64,000 nt of DNA from Akkermansiaceae bacterium UBA3385 (GTDB lineage: Bacteria; Verrucomicrobiota; Verrucomicrobiia; Verrucomicrobiales; Akkermansiaceae). The notes under the pieces were generated by a model, which saw only the letters and a list, made by a program, of their open reading frames with translations, did not search any database and was not told where the DNA came from. The position numbers and the translations under genes were made by a program. Below, piece by piece: positions 28,601 to 35,943 of this stretch (position 1 is the stretch's first letter; the number at the start of each line of letters is the position of its first letter). The stretch is from NCBI GenBank assembly GCA_002358905.1, contig DEPT01000070.1, forward strand, positions 21,339 through 85,338, in the 5' to 3' direction.

Positions 28601-31600
28601 GAGGGAATTATCGTTAACATTCAGCACCGCATCCTTGGAGGAGGCAGCATCCGTGCCGACAATGGAGGAAATGGAAAGAGACGAACCGCTCTTGAAGGTA
28701 AGCGCGTTGAGATTGACCGCACCGGGGGCGTTCAGGGCCAGGGTACCACCGAACTCCAGGACTACACCACTGGCATTCGACAGGGCTTCTGTATTCAGCA
28801 GGGTCAGAGTAGAGCCGTCATACACTGTTACTTTGCCCTTAAAGCCGGTATTAGCGCCGTAAAGCACTACTGTGCCCGGAACGTTCTCCGTTTCACTATC
28901 CGAGTTGCCCAGCACAATATCACCGCTGCCGGAGATGGAACCAGATATCTCCAGAGAACTGTTTGCCGAGGCAGAGTTCAGGGTGATAGTTTGCCCTGCC
29001 GCCACGGTCAGATTGGCATCAATACTGTTGCCGGTGTTCTCATAGTTCACGCAAAGACTGTCGTCTCGAAGTTTCAGGCCACCCCCATCAGCCGCACCCG
29101 TGATGGAAGAAGCGCCGGAAAGGGATATTGCATTCCCGGCAGACAAGGTCTGGGTCGTTGAGCCGATATCCAGACGGGCGCCATTCTTCAGTTCAACAGC
29201 ACCGGAACCGGTTGCCATGATATCATCCGCACCTGCGCCCAGTTTCAGCTGGGCTTTATCCAGAATCAACTTACCATGCACCGCGCCGGTAGCATTCTTC
29301 ACGGTCAGCGAGCCGGATGTTACCTCCAGGGTTCCCAGATCCTGCATCTTCGTCACCGTGGCGGAGCTGGAGTTCACCTCGATATCCACATCCGTGTAGC
29401 TCGAGCTACCGGTGTTATCCTGCTTACCGAAAATCTGCAGGTCTGCGATGGTGCAGCCCTCACCGAAAACCAGGCTGGCCGCATCACTCATCACATTCAC
29501 CTTGTGACTGTCATTATAGGTAACGCCGGGAGCATCCAGCGCCAGGGTGCCGTACAAATCAACCACCGGGAAAACAGAAGAGGACACAGCCACCGAATCA
29601 GACGAGGTCTGCACATGCACAGTGGCCCCCTCACCGACGGTGAGTTTATCTACCTGAAGTCTGCTGAAATATACATCATTCTTCTGCGTATTAACGGTCA
29701 GGTTTCCGGCGGTTACTGTGCCGGTGTATTGCTGCTTCGCCGAGCCGCCAATGGTAATCGAACCGCGTTTATTCTCTGTGATAAAAGTAGTTGTCAGATT
29801 ACCGGATACGGATGCGGAGCCTCCATTCACCACAAGCTCCATCTCATTCGCCGTCACATTGCCGGTGATAGTGAGGGTACCGGCTGTCGAAGCATCGCCG
29901 GCTTTGACGGTCAATTTGCCGCCCACGGTCATATCTCCGCCAATGGTTGTGGTGAGGTTCTGGAACGTAGCATCCTTAACGATGGTGGCGCCGCCCAGCA
30001 AACCGACACTACCGGAGCCTCCAGCTGCCAGGGCGCCCTGCACCACAAGCTGGTTGTTGAAAGTAACGACACCGTTTCCGGGATTGAGGCTCGCATCCCC
30101 CAGCACAGCCACACGGGCACCGCTGAACTCATAGCCGCCATCGGTCACGCCAAGATTTGCCACCACCATATCCTGAGTAACAGATATCTCGCGGTCTTCC
30201 GCGCCGCCTTCACCAAAATAGACATTGGAAAGAGCGGTGAATGCCTCGTATGTGGCACCGTCGGCGGAGCTACTCCAGTTTGCAGAACTGGTGTTCCACT
30301 TATCATCCGCAGCGCCTCTCCAGTACAGATTACCACCGTGCTCGGTGGAAAGATTAACCTTACCGGCTTCCCCAAAAGTCACAGCGGCACTGTTCACCTT
30401 CACGCCGCTGTAGACAAAGTGTACATTTTTCTCATTCCATCCCACCAGGGTGCCCCCATCTTCGACGATGAGGGTCTTCACATCCATAGCCAGGCCGCGC
30501 AGGTCAAAGGTAAGGTCCGTCACGTTCAGGGTGCCGCTGGTCACCTTTATACCACCCGTGGCCTGAGTCTTCTCAAAGGTGATATAGCCCGAGAGCGTGC
30601 TCTCCCCGGCGAAGGTTATGTTATGCAGGGTAGCATAATCCGTGTAGGTACCGGCATGGAGGGACACATCGGTCAGAGTACCGACAGAGCTTCCAGGGGC
30701 AGCGGAAATAAGGTTATGCACGGTTACGGTGTCTCCCGTGATGGGGCGGGTAAGCTCGCCGGTCTCCAGTATCTGCACATTTTCCAGGCGACCACCGGTG
30801 CCACCAGCGGTGATTCGGTTGGCGCCTACGTCAAGCAATTCACCAGGAGAGAGTTCAATCACCCCGCCCTGCACCGGCACATCGGGAGATTCTGACTTTC
30901 CGGTCTCGCCCTCGTTCTGCAAGGCTGCAGCAATGGCGCGCATAGAGAAGGGGCGCATCACCAAGGATGGCGCAGTAGTGGCAGCCCCGGCATCGACCTT
31001 CTCTTCGCTTTCAAGCTTGTCTTTTTCCTCTTCCTCCTTATCTACTTCCTTATCTGCGGACTGCGAGGGTGCTTCAGCCAGGAAATTCTCCAGCGCTCCG
31101 GCACTGGGGTTCATGCCCGTGGAGAAATCCGGCTGCAAAGTGGCAGTTCCTTGGAACTCAGCTTTCTGCGAAGGTTGCGTATTGGTTGAGCCAAGCGTGG
31201 TGGTCACCTTGGGCGCAGCCTGGCGGTACGCAGCACGAGCCCCGCCTACCCCCATGCCCACAGGGGCATAATAACCGACCAACTGGTGCTGCATGATGCT
31301 GCCCCGATGGGTTTTGAACAAAGCATCGCGATAAGCGGCCATACTGTTCTGCCCATGTTTCATGGCTTCAGCAAAGCGAATCATCAGCTCATCCTGAACA
31401 GCAAGGTCCACATTAAACAGGCCGAACCCCTGCTCACGCAGACGGCGTGCCAGATTCCGCAGCAACGCCTGCCCTTCCTTCCCGTCCAGGCGGGCATCAT
31501 CCTCCAGCAGCGCCTCCAGCAGCCACTGTTGCTCTTCCGGAGTCAGAGAGATTTCACCTTCCTCAGCAGCGGCCAGGCGGGTCAGCATTTCCTCCATAGC

Positions 31601-32038
31601 AGAGCTTCCCGTTCCCCAGTTGGCATTCAGCCAATGCTGCTTGTATACAGTTGTCCAGGCTTCCTCATAAGCCACCAGCGGAGATTTACCCTCTGCCTGC
31701 AACTCCTGAACCAGCTTCAAAGCCTCCCGGCGGAGTGCGACCTGGCGCGCCACACGAGCGTGACACAGAGCGGCATCATCCCGCATATCACCGGCATCAT
31801 CCAGGTAATCAAGCTCCTCATACTCACTGCCTTTCTCTCCAGTAACCCGGATGACACGAGGTGCGCTCTGCGGAGCCTCTCGGGGCATAATCCACCAGTA
31901 GTTCTGCACCACACGTTCCTGAGCATCGGCCATGCCCAGGCTTGCTCCGATAGCGGCAACAAAGTACTTCAACCAGCCCCGGCGTACAGGTGACTGAATC
32001 GTATCAAACGTGACATGTATGGAGCGTAGGCAATTCAT
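22616..32038 (-). CDS. Giant PEP-CTERM beta-helix surface protein (3140 aa)
   Basis: A very large exported protein. The N-terminus is basic and carries a hydrophobic stretch (about 22-40) that can act as a signal peptide. Residues about 60-290 are a helical, charged region of unknown fold, then an acidic Glu/Lys linker near 330-350. From about 400 to the end the chain is made of Gly/Thr/Ser/Val-rich beta strands with autotransporter-associated strand repeats such as NTYTGGTEL, DSTYTGGTVIS and NSYSGEIKI. A Trp/Tyr-rich block near 1750-1850 (IIGGSRWCNQ, IFGGSCGGWHG) differs from the rest. The C-terminus is a PEP-CTERM signal: VPEPTT, a membrane helix and RRRRK, which exosortase-type systems recognise. 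No autotransporter barrel is present. Probable surface or matrix protein; ligand unknown. Confidence 0.88.
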   Translation of the reverse strand: MNCLRSIHVTFDTIQSPVRRGWLKYFVAAIGASLGMADAQERVVQNYWWIMPREAPQSAPRVIRVTGEKGSEYEELDYLDDAGDMRDDAALCHARVARQVALRREALKLVQELQAEGKSPLVAYEEAWTTVYKQHWLNANWGTGSSAMEEMLTRLAAAEEGEISLTPEEQQWLLEALLEDDARLDGKEGQALLRNLARRLREQGFGLFNVDLAVQDELMIRFAEAMKHGQNSMAAYRDALFKTHRGSIMQHQLVGYYAPVGMGVGGARAAYRQAAPKVTTTLGSTNTQPSQKAEFQGTATLQPDFSTGMNPSAGALENFLAEAPSQSADKEVDKEEEEKDKLESEEKVDAGAATTAPSLVMRPFSMRAIAAALQNEGETGKSESPDVPVQGGVIELSPGELLDVGANRITAGGTGGRLENVQILETGELTRPITGDTVTVHNLISAAPGSSVGTLTDVSLHAGTYTDYATLHNITFAGESTLSGYITFEKTQATGGIKVTSGTLNVTDLTFDLRGLAMDVKTLIVEDGGTLVGWNEKNVHFVYSGVKVNSAAVTFGEAGKVNLSTEHGGNLYWRGAADDKWNTSSANWSSSADGATYEAFTALSNVYFGEGGAEDREISVTQDMVVANLGVTDGGYEFSGARVAVLGDASLNPGNGVVTFNNQLVVQGALAAGGSGSVGLLGGATIVKDATFQNLTTTIGGDMTVGGKLTVKAGDASTAGTLTITGNVTANEMELVVNGGSASVSGNLTTTFITENKRGSITIGGSAKQQYTGTVTAGNLTVNTQKNDVYFSRLQVDKLTVGEGATVHVQTSSDSVAVSSSVFPVVDLYGTLALDAPGVTYNDSHKVNVMSDAASLVFGEGCTIADLQIFGKQDNTGSSSYTDVDIEVNSSSATVTKMQDLGTLEVTSGSLTVKNATGAVHGKLILDKAQLKLGAGADDIMATGSGAVELKNGARLDIGSTTQTLSAGNAISLSGASSITGAADGGGLKLRDDSLCVNYENTGNSIDANLTVAAGQTITLNSASANSSLEISGSISGSGDIVLGNSDSETENVPGTVVLYGANTGFKGKVTVYDGSTLTLLNTEALSNASGVVLEFGGTLALNAPGAVNLNALTFKSGSSLSISSIVGTDAASSKDAVLNVNDNSLKLDNVVLNLNFSQELQSMQTYNIMTGVSSIDNLSFNVTHNNDVKLDVSQYKIVLDGNLLYIHTMMGNVWDGSYSENWTLTGNGGNWSGDEYQQGEGVKYTAAIFGDLTTDGQTQSTETVKVKDVVSPGNVYFTADTTAYQLDSDGGGLAAGTRIHKLGKADVTLGLANNATEGTALGNVDIQAGSLTLSNKIAVKGTVEVDDSATLTLKSDTGGLDMVGVNGVTYTASSNAGDAKLSGVTMDAAGIRGTKDVYNAAIEDDIKAAEINASNLLVQGNAELQYLILKDFKAAGNVTLSDVTLTSSSTATTLTGVTIGSGVEVNASGSYILSGKNLTFDSALTNKGTVTLDIVTDIDNENLTIIEIGKINYDTRVDTYGNTEYVYEFISSTDGGVLYAPALSADNFSINGVNLGSGLKDKDGVKFTDNGNGSITLSIYDGTVSMPQWDERWGKTKNAPAFSHRYESTATDTFTQASGIGGDAKYVSLAWGIVVDATKQSHDATYFKYGSIVNETNAKRVNDGKAIVVTLTSDAKGDLVVGGNIAESEAAAADHEVWIYDSSGVRTIIGGLTNNKIDPGTSDSPGSSVTTPQTAATHILVDSKATNDKIHVDGIPETDYAKEYIIGGSRWCNQDAESVVTVKSGHIYNIFGGSCGGWHGQLVYDNYGYVTKRLWGFENGYVDWTVWVYDETLWRNVPYLTQTGTAHVYVDGGTVGEIFAGGFYANIIGTQKVEGKERPRAVEMVLTGGTIGGPDLRVFGGTDHGVVTGDIYVRMEGSANVTSILVGGSNAGVVKGDVVLDLISGTANKVEAPGKGWDEGNDLAQIYGDVLVNLYSGFKLGKGIIEYNNPNVDDLECGIFGGMEQSNHVKILKENAKSTLHFAEGGATYTLGAVNSDGYTDSANSSIVTGFDAFSLEDKAHVVLALGKFDVDMDPSKTLAISGKGVVEVIGRGSNFGRNIELQKSATLKISTCDIGTGGIGDVRTITVTDGTTVDFTGFSITGLDPATPGKAGLDFNVKICGNGVDGKGALYMGQSTQTADDTNANVNEIYLPKVELTGSASVKVVAQEALYMDSIKLAGNTLTKLGAGDFITRSVEKVDEKTTGTILVQQGTFGVTKTTDAAATDMVLAAGAKLKLNATAPETTDQETTDPETTDTADLTLRSLSGAGTVELNGSTLTLQTVEDSAYYTEYMPVEYTGGSTSYDQFLGTTGFGYAVFSGLIKDDGKLVKDGKGVHYILGSSNTYTGGTELKKGRLYLLGTSTSEDFTKGASSVSSGVAGTGDIEWTGSAAELYLGHGAHIYNNGTVSGEGAVITIGVEGALKGVLANFCKGTTKVTKGEDTYVVIDTHNLKSIAVDALYADGTAYTAGTEIDRSKMLLVKDSSVNATAVTFLSANGYNEAYYSGFLSGNAALRKVGEGTLDLDQTNSYSGEIKIKDTSYTVGTLVEAGTLRLRGWGTVGSGAVQVNAGSSLMLTYIGGYGEDETKSLANDIYLYGNGDEQWKAHDSTSKQTAALISTLGQAVEFTLSGDITGDGGVLHSGDGRLVLNGDSTYTGGTVISRGVVEVQSATGLGATENVDSAKVVLDKEADLHFTVKDAYEGNRLITTLASSADKIEGDVRITGNGTTERVLHMMGNGYNAATTTLDNNGTFLLCGVIAGETEDVGKAVVSNSGLLTGTGTVVVSDTKGLGTTTATFGSIVDYTGDFRVEGDNASIKVTTGSYTGGSIHVAGQKSSVDIGGNVSIATGESLELRSTGVVPTQPQGAESPNLGTGAVLISGGTVSVAADAVLSVRKAETEYAYELHDMQTSASVSLEEITLLAAAPTEKHHKIGEFNGSYTGQFDPDMALNQQAVGAVKAANVLTFDGGAIYETYKGHTSLMGGALELDIMEGNLLTLHTTLDDTLPSGTYEKQLVLFSDVSSVTFGLDVADGGVATRNTGVHYTQANRYITGCDYVDTQTMLVYDSDAGVVYLQFKVPEPTTSTLGLAALVALCARRRRK
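25152..25196 (-). repeat. Three-copy 15-bp in-frame repeat (ETTD)
   Basis: Three near-identical 15-bp units within the giant surface protein gene encode ETTDQ/ETTDP/ETTD-type units. Because the unit is a multiple of three, copy-number change would alter only linker length. Confidence 0.85.
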
Positions 32039-32087
32039 GAAAATGAATAACAGTGTGAACTATTCCCGCACGCGCAGCGGGTGCGCT

Positions 32088-32115
32088 ATTATACTCGCTT
32101 TTTTCCATTTGGCAA
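32088..32115 (-). promoter_or_regulatory. Promoter of the giant surface protein gene
   Basis: On the minus strand: TTGCCA, 16 bp, TATAAT (perfect -10), then about 49 nt to ATG 32038. The leader contains a small hairpin (CCCGC paired with GCGGG). This gene is not leaderless. Confidence 0.7.
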
Positions 32116-32313
32116 GCTTAATCGTTTAGCCTGTAACGCACCCCCTGCATCAACATATTGTGTTTGATATATTCACACCACAATATATAGGGGGGGGCGA
32201 GCCCTATCCACAAAAAGCGACATCTTATCACCCTTGCTCACAATTTATTATAAACCTGTTAGCGCATCTTTCCTCTTTTTTTTCAAAAAAAATAAAAGAA
32301 AAACAGAATTCGG

Positions 32314-32335
32314 GGAAAAATTCTGCAGAAATAGC
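32314..32335 (-). terminator. Terminator of ppa
   Basis: On the minus strand CAGAATT pairs with AATTCTG around an 8-nt loop and is followed by a long T-rich tract (TTTTTCTTTTATTTTTTTT). It sits about 20 nt past the ppa stop. The remaining 32116-32313 stretch is AT-rich with no gene seen. Confidence 0.75.
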
Positions 32336-32356
32336 GCGGAATTCGATTATCTGCGC

Positions 32357-32854
32357 TTACTTTTTCTCTGCGGCAAAGCGCTCAAATGACGCGTCGATAA
32401 TACGGCAGGCGGTATCCACGCCGAAAAAGTCACCTACTTCCGTCTTTTTATTCTGGAGCGTTTTATATGTCAGGAAAAAGTTCTGAATTTCCTGCAGGTA
32501 GTGAGGGGGCAGGTCCTCCAGCGTATTCACATGATCATATCGAGGGTCACCCACATTCACTGCCAGGATTTTCACGTCGGGCTTTCCTCCATCAATCATA
32601 TCCATGCCACCGATGATGCGGCAGTCCACATAACATCCGGGGAAAGTCGGAGCAGAAGTGAATACCAGGATATCCAGGGGGTCGCCATCCAGATATCGGG
32701 TATCTTCCACAAATCCGTATTCAGCAGGATAATAAACAGAAGAATACAGCACACGGTCCAGCTTGATGCGGCCGGTTTTCTCATCCACCTCATACTTATT
32801 ACGGCTCCCCATGGGAATCTCGATTCTGGCCTCAACAATGCGCGGTGTACTCAT
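32357..32854 (-). CDS. ppa: Inorganic pyrophosphatase, family I
   Basis: Hydrolyses pyrophosphate to phosphate in the cytoplasm, driving biosynthetic reactions. The 165-residue protein carries the family I features: IEIPMGSRNKYEVD near the start, YPAEYGFVEDT, the signature DGDPLDILV (about 60-68) with the metal-binding aspartates, and the later DPRYDHV. Length is normal. The start 32854 is chosen over 32872 because a promoter (-10 ending 8 nt upstream) would overlap the longer form. Transcribed alone, with its own terminator; divergent from tRNA-Arg. Confidence 0.95.
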   Translation of the reverse strand: MSTPRIVEARIEIPMGSRNKYEVDEKTGRIKLDRVLYSSVYYPAEYGFVEDTRYLDGDPLDILVFTSAPTFPGCYVDCRIIGGMDMIDGGKPDVKILAVNVGDPRYDHVNTLEDLPPHYLQEIQNFFLTYKTLQNKKTEVGDFFGVDTACRIIDASFERFAAEKK

Positions 32855-32862
32855 AATTCTAC

Positions 32863-32891
32863 ATCCTACCAACAGAGAACAGCCATGTCAA
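32863..32891 (-). promoter_or_regulatory. Leaderless-type promoter of ppa
   Basis: On the minus strand: TTGACA (perfect), 17 bp, TAGGAT, then 8 nt to ATG 32854. Confidence 0.7.
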
Positions 32892-32938
32892 GAAAGAGCA
32901 GATAAAAAAAGCGAATTGAGCATGTCAAACTTCTTCTC

Positions 32939-32967
32939 TTGACATACTGTTGGTGCTGTGGCATCAT
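32939..32967 (+). promoter_or_regulatory. Promoter of tRNA-Arg
   Basis: TTGACA, 17 bp, CATCAT; transcription would begin near 32974, 8 nt before the mature tRNA 5' end. Confidence 0.55.
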
Positions 32968-32981
32968 CTGCACCAGACAGC

Positions 32982-33053
32982 GGCCCTGTCGTTCAATGGA
33001 TAGGACGGAGGTTTCCGGTACCTCTGATGTAGGTTCGATTCCTACCGGGGCTA
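32982..33053 (+). tRNA. tRNA-Arg (anticodon CCG)
   Basis: A 72-nt cloverleaf can be drawn. Acceptor GGCCCTG pairs with CGGGGCT (a G-T and a T-G pair included), D stem GTTC/GGAC, anticodon stem GAGGT/ACCTC with loop TTCCGGT (anticodon CCG, reading CGG), variable loop TGAT, T stem GTAGG/CCTAC with loop TTCGATT, discriminator A. CCA is not encoded. A hairpin terminator follows 5 nt later. Confidence 0.92.
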
Positions 33054-33058
33054 TACAC

Positions 33059-33096
33059 GCAAAACAGCACAGCATCAGCATGTTGTGCTGTTTTGC
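33059..33096 (+). terminator. Terminator of tRNA-Arg
   Basis: A perfect stem of at least 12 bp (33059-33070 with 33085-33096, extendable by one pair), with TTTT in its right arm and GTTTTC after it. It isolates the tRNA from coaE-rho. Confidence 0.75.
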
Positions 33097-33166
33097 GTTT
33101 TCATTGCTCGCGTACGCACGCGAATTGGGCTTGATGCCACAGGCGCACTGTGGTAGAATGCGCGGC

Positions 33167-35065
33167 GTGAAAGTTATTGTTGTAACAGGAGGCATTGCCT
33201 CGGGCAAGTCCACCGTGGTGGAAATGCTGCGCGAGATGGGTGGTGAAGGTGTGGAACTTTTTGATTGTGACGCCGCTGTGGCAGAATTGCAGCAGACGGG
33301 TAAACTGTCCCGTGACCTGGTGACAGCATTCGGTTCTGAAGCCCTGTGCGATGACGGCAGCGTAAACAAGGATTTTCTGCGCAACATTGTGCAAACCGAC
33401 CCTGAAGGCCGCGACAAACTGAACAATGTGGTGCACCCGAAGCTGGGGCAGATGTGCCTGCACACCCAAGCGGAAGCACGCCGCCGCGGAGATGTGCACA
33501 CCTTTCTGGTGGATATTCCGCTTTATTTCGAAAGTCCCGTGGAATTCGGGGCAGATATTGTATGCGTAGTGGCGGCCACAACAGAAACCCAGATAGCCCG
33601 GATGGCAACGAGAGACGGCTTCAACCGCAGCCAGGCGGAGGCCATGATTGCGGCACAGATGCCCACGCAGGCTAAAATTGACCGCGCCAACCTGGTATTC
33701 TGGAATGAAGGCTCCGAAGAAATGCTGCGCAGCCAGGTAGAACTTTTCTACACTACGGAGCTGGCCGCAGAAGCCAAGGCCATGCATGCACGCTCAGTGG
33801 TTATTAACCTGAACGAATTGCGTGCGCTACCGCTGAATGAATTGCAACGCATTGCCACAACAACGGCACGCCGTGGCACCGACACCCTGCCCCGCCCGCA
33901 GCTGGTGGCCGAACTGGCATACACTTACCTTTCGGAAGGCAGCCAGGTAGAGGTGAGCGGCATCCTGGAATTCGGCAGAGACAACATGGTATTCCTGCGC
34001 GATGAAGCACGCAGTTTCCGCCCCGGTGATGATGACCCCCGCATTCCTCAGGAGCTCATCCGTAAGTATGAGCTGCGCCCCGGTAACAGCGTCAAGGTAA
34101 AGCTGCGCGCAGTACAGGGGAAGTATGAGCGCAATCTCCTGGCAGGCGAAATCCTGGAAATTGAAGGTGCGCCCGCTGCTGAATATCAGCAACCCAAGCC
34201 ATTTGACAGACTGACCCCGCTGATTCCCACAGAACGCCTGATTCTGGAAAATCCGGACATCAAATCACCGGCCATGCGCGTACTCGACCTCATCACCCCG
34301 CTGGGCATGGGGCAGCGAGCACTGGTGGTAGCCCCACCCCGCGGCGGTAAGACGGTACTGCTCAAGACCATGGCCAGGAGTCTGCGCGCCAATTATCCCA
34401 AGGCGGACCTGCTGGTGCTGCTGCTGGATGAACGCCCTGAAGAAGTAACGGATTTCGAAGATACAGTGGATGTGCCCGTCTATGCTTCCACATTTGATGA
34501 ACCGTCCCGCCGCCACGCCCAGCTGAGCGACCTGCTGCTGGAGCGCGCCCGCCGACTGGTGGAACAGGGGCGGGATGTCATTATCATGCTCGATTCCCTC
34601 ACCCGCCTGGCCCGTGGCTACAACGCCAACCAGAGCGGCGGACGCACCATGTCCGGTGGTCTGGGCTCCAATGCGCTGGAAAGGCCCCGCAAGTTCTTCG
34701 GTGCGGCCCGCAAGGTGGAAGAAGGTGGCAGTCTTACCATCATTGCCACCTGCCTCATCGAAACCGAATCCCGCATGGATGAAATCATTTTCGAGGAATT
34801 CAAGGGCACGGGCAACATGGAGATCCGCCTGGATCGCGAGCTCTCCGAACGCCGCATCTACCCCGCCATCTCAATTCCGCAGAGCGGTACCCGCAACGAT
34901 GACCGCCTCTACCACCCGGATGAACTGGTACGAGTGCTGCAGGTGCGCCGCCAGCTGGCCGCTCTGCCCGGCTGGGAAGGTCTGCAGACCCTGCTCAAGA
35001 ATATTAATCAGACCCAGAACAACTTGGAAATTCTGCTCAAGGGACTGACGATTTCAACCCGATGA
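33167..35065 (+). CDS. coaE-rho: Dephospho-CoA kinase / transcription terminator Rho fusion
   Basis: One 632-residue frame joins two essential proteins. Residues 1-200 are a full dephospho-CoA kinase, the last step of CoA synthesis: Walker A GGIASGKST (8-16), DIPLYFE (116-122) and the lid RMATRDGF with AAQM after it. Residues about 210-632 are a complete Rho: Rho_N helix domain (LNELRALPLNELQRIA), cold-shock RNA-binding domain (about 256-335), Walker A APPRGGKT (389-396), Walker B and Q-loop region IIMLDSLTRLARGYN (472-486) and a normal C-terminus. I see no stop or frameshift at the join. The start is GTG 33167. ATG 33782 (Met206) is a possible internal start that would give free Rho. The tRNA upstream ends in a terminator; the next gene overlaps by 4 nt. 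Confidence 0.93.
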   Translation: MKVIVVTGGIASGKSTVVEMLREMGGEGVELFDCDAAVAELQQTGKLSRDLVTAFGSEALCDDGSVNKDFLRNIVQTDPEGRDKLNNVVHPKLGQMCLHTQAEARRRGDVHTFLVDIPLYFESPVEFGADIVCVVAATTETQIARMATRDGFNRSQAEAMIAAQMPTQAKIDRANLVFWNEGSEEMLRSQVELFYTTELAAEAKAMHARSVVINLNELRALPLNELQRIATTTARRGTDTLPRPQLVAELAYTYLSEGSQVEVSGILEFGRDNMVFLRDEARSFRPGDDDPRIPQELIRKYELRPGNSVKVKLRAVQGKYERNLLAGEILEIEGAPAAEYQQPKPFDRLTPLIPTERLILENPDIKSPAMRVLDLITPLGMGQRALVVAPPRGGKTVLLKTMARSLRANYPKADLLVLLLDERPEEVTDFEDTVDVPVYASTFDEPSRRHAQLSDLLLERARRLVEQGRDVIIMLDSLTRLARGYNANQSGGRTMSGGLGSNALERPRKFFGAARKVEEGGSLTIIATCLIETESRMDEIIFEEFKGTGNMEIRLDRELSERRIYPAISIPQSGTRNDDRLYHPDELVRVLQVRRQLAALPGWEGLQTLLKNINQTQNNLEILLKGLTISTR

Positions 35066-35943
35066 AGGATTTCCTTCGCCGCCACCCCCTGATTCGGAGT
35101 CTGCTGACCCTGGTATGCCTACTGACAGCGCTAGGGACGGGGGCGGCCAGCATCGGCATCTGGATTCTGTTTTTCAACGATATACTGAGCGAGCGGGTGC
35201 ATGAAGTGCAGCCCTTCTGCCACCAGCCCGAATACGAAGGCAAGCTCGTCAAGATACACGTGCGCGAGCTGCACAGCGAGGGAGGACCGGCAAAGCTCAA
35301 TAATTACGGGCTCTCGTGTGATAATGCTCTCTGGGTTCGCTCAGACATGCGGCCACCCCGCCCTATGATGAAAAGAGGGGAGGACTTTCACTCCATCGGC
35401 AGTGTGCGTGAGTGTATCGCGGCAGCGCCCAAACTTCTCTCCGGCGCATACGAACTGCACTTTTCCCACAATCTGATGGAACACATGGACTGCGGCAAGC
35501 CTATCTGTATTCCACCATCGCAGGTTACGTTACCCGCCGCTCTGGCTGACAGAGTTGCAGAAATCCGAGACACACACTTCGTGATGCGGGGCAACGACAA
35601 CGCCACCGTTCACCTGAGCTTCAGTTACGTTCCTTCTCCGCAAAGGGTGAACCTTCAGCTGCTCGGCAGACAACGGGGAAACCGTATCGAGGTAACGGAA
35701 TTCATCCGCGGCGAAGATGCATTCCGCCATCTTGAACGAGAGCATTCTTTTATCATCTTTTCATTCCGGGAGCACCTGCTCCTGGCGCTGGTATTCCTTA
35801 TGATAAGCAGCTCATTAGCTGCTCTGGTCTACTACCTCAACACCCTCTGCAGCTGCAGAGCTGTTCTCTTCGCCGCGGCTGTATCCATCTTGCTGCAACT
35901 TGTTCCGGCCTTCATTACCCCGCATTTCCTCCACCTGCCATAA
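35062..35943 (+). CDS. Two-to-four-helix membrane protein coupled to coaE-rho
   Basis: A 293-residue protein with an N-terminal membrane helix (about 12-38), a large soluble domain (about 45-235) and two C-terminal helices (about 238-258 and 265-285). The segment EGKLVKIHVRELHSEGG resembles the start of TMEM43-like domains, and the helix layout fits, but the similarity is slight. The start overlaps the Rho stop (ATGA), so translation is probably coupled. The 3' end overlaps the 3' end of comEC on the other strand by 129 nt. Function not assigned. Confidence 0.65.
   Translation: MKDFLRRHPLIRSLLTLVCLLTALGTGAASIGIWILFFNDILSERVHEVQPFCHQPEYEGKLVKIHVRELHSEGGPAKLNNYGLSCDNALWVRSDMRPPRPMMKRGEDFHSIGSVRECIAAAPKLLSGAYELHFSHNLMEHMDCGKPICIPPSQVTLPAALADRVAEIRDTHFVMRGNDNATVHLSFSYVPSPQRVNLQLLGRQRGNRIEVTEFIRGEDAFRHLEREHSFIIFSFREHLLLALVFLMISSSLAALVYYLNTLCSCRAVLFAAAVSILLQLVPAFITPHFLHLP

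Noticed and set aside
29276..30895. A 539-codon plus-strand frame inside the giant surface protein gene
   Set aside because: Low-complexity shadow of repetitive beta-helix coding sequence; no promoter or domain.
32939..33166. An N-terminal extension of coaE-rho through the tRNA-Arg gene
   Set aside because: The extension would read the tRNA and its terminator; the kinase P-loop strand begins right at GTG 33167.
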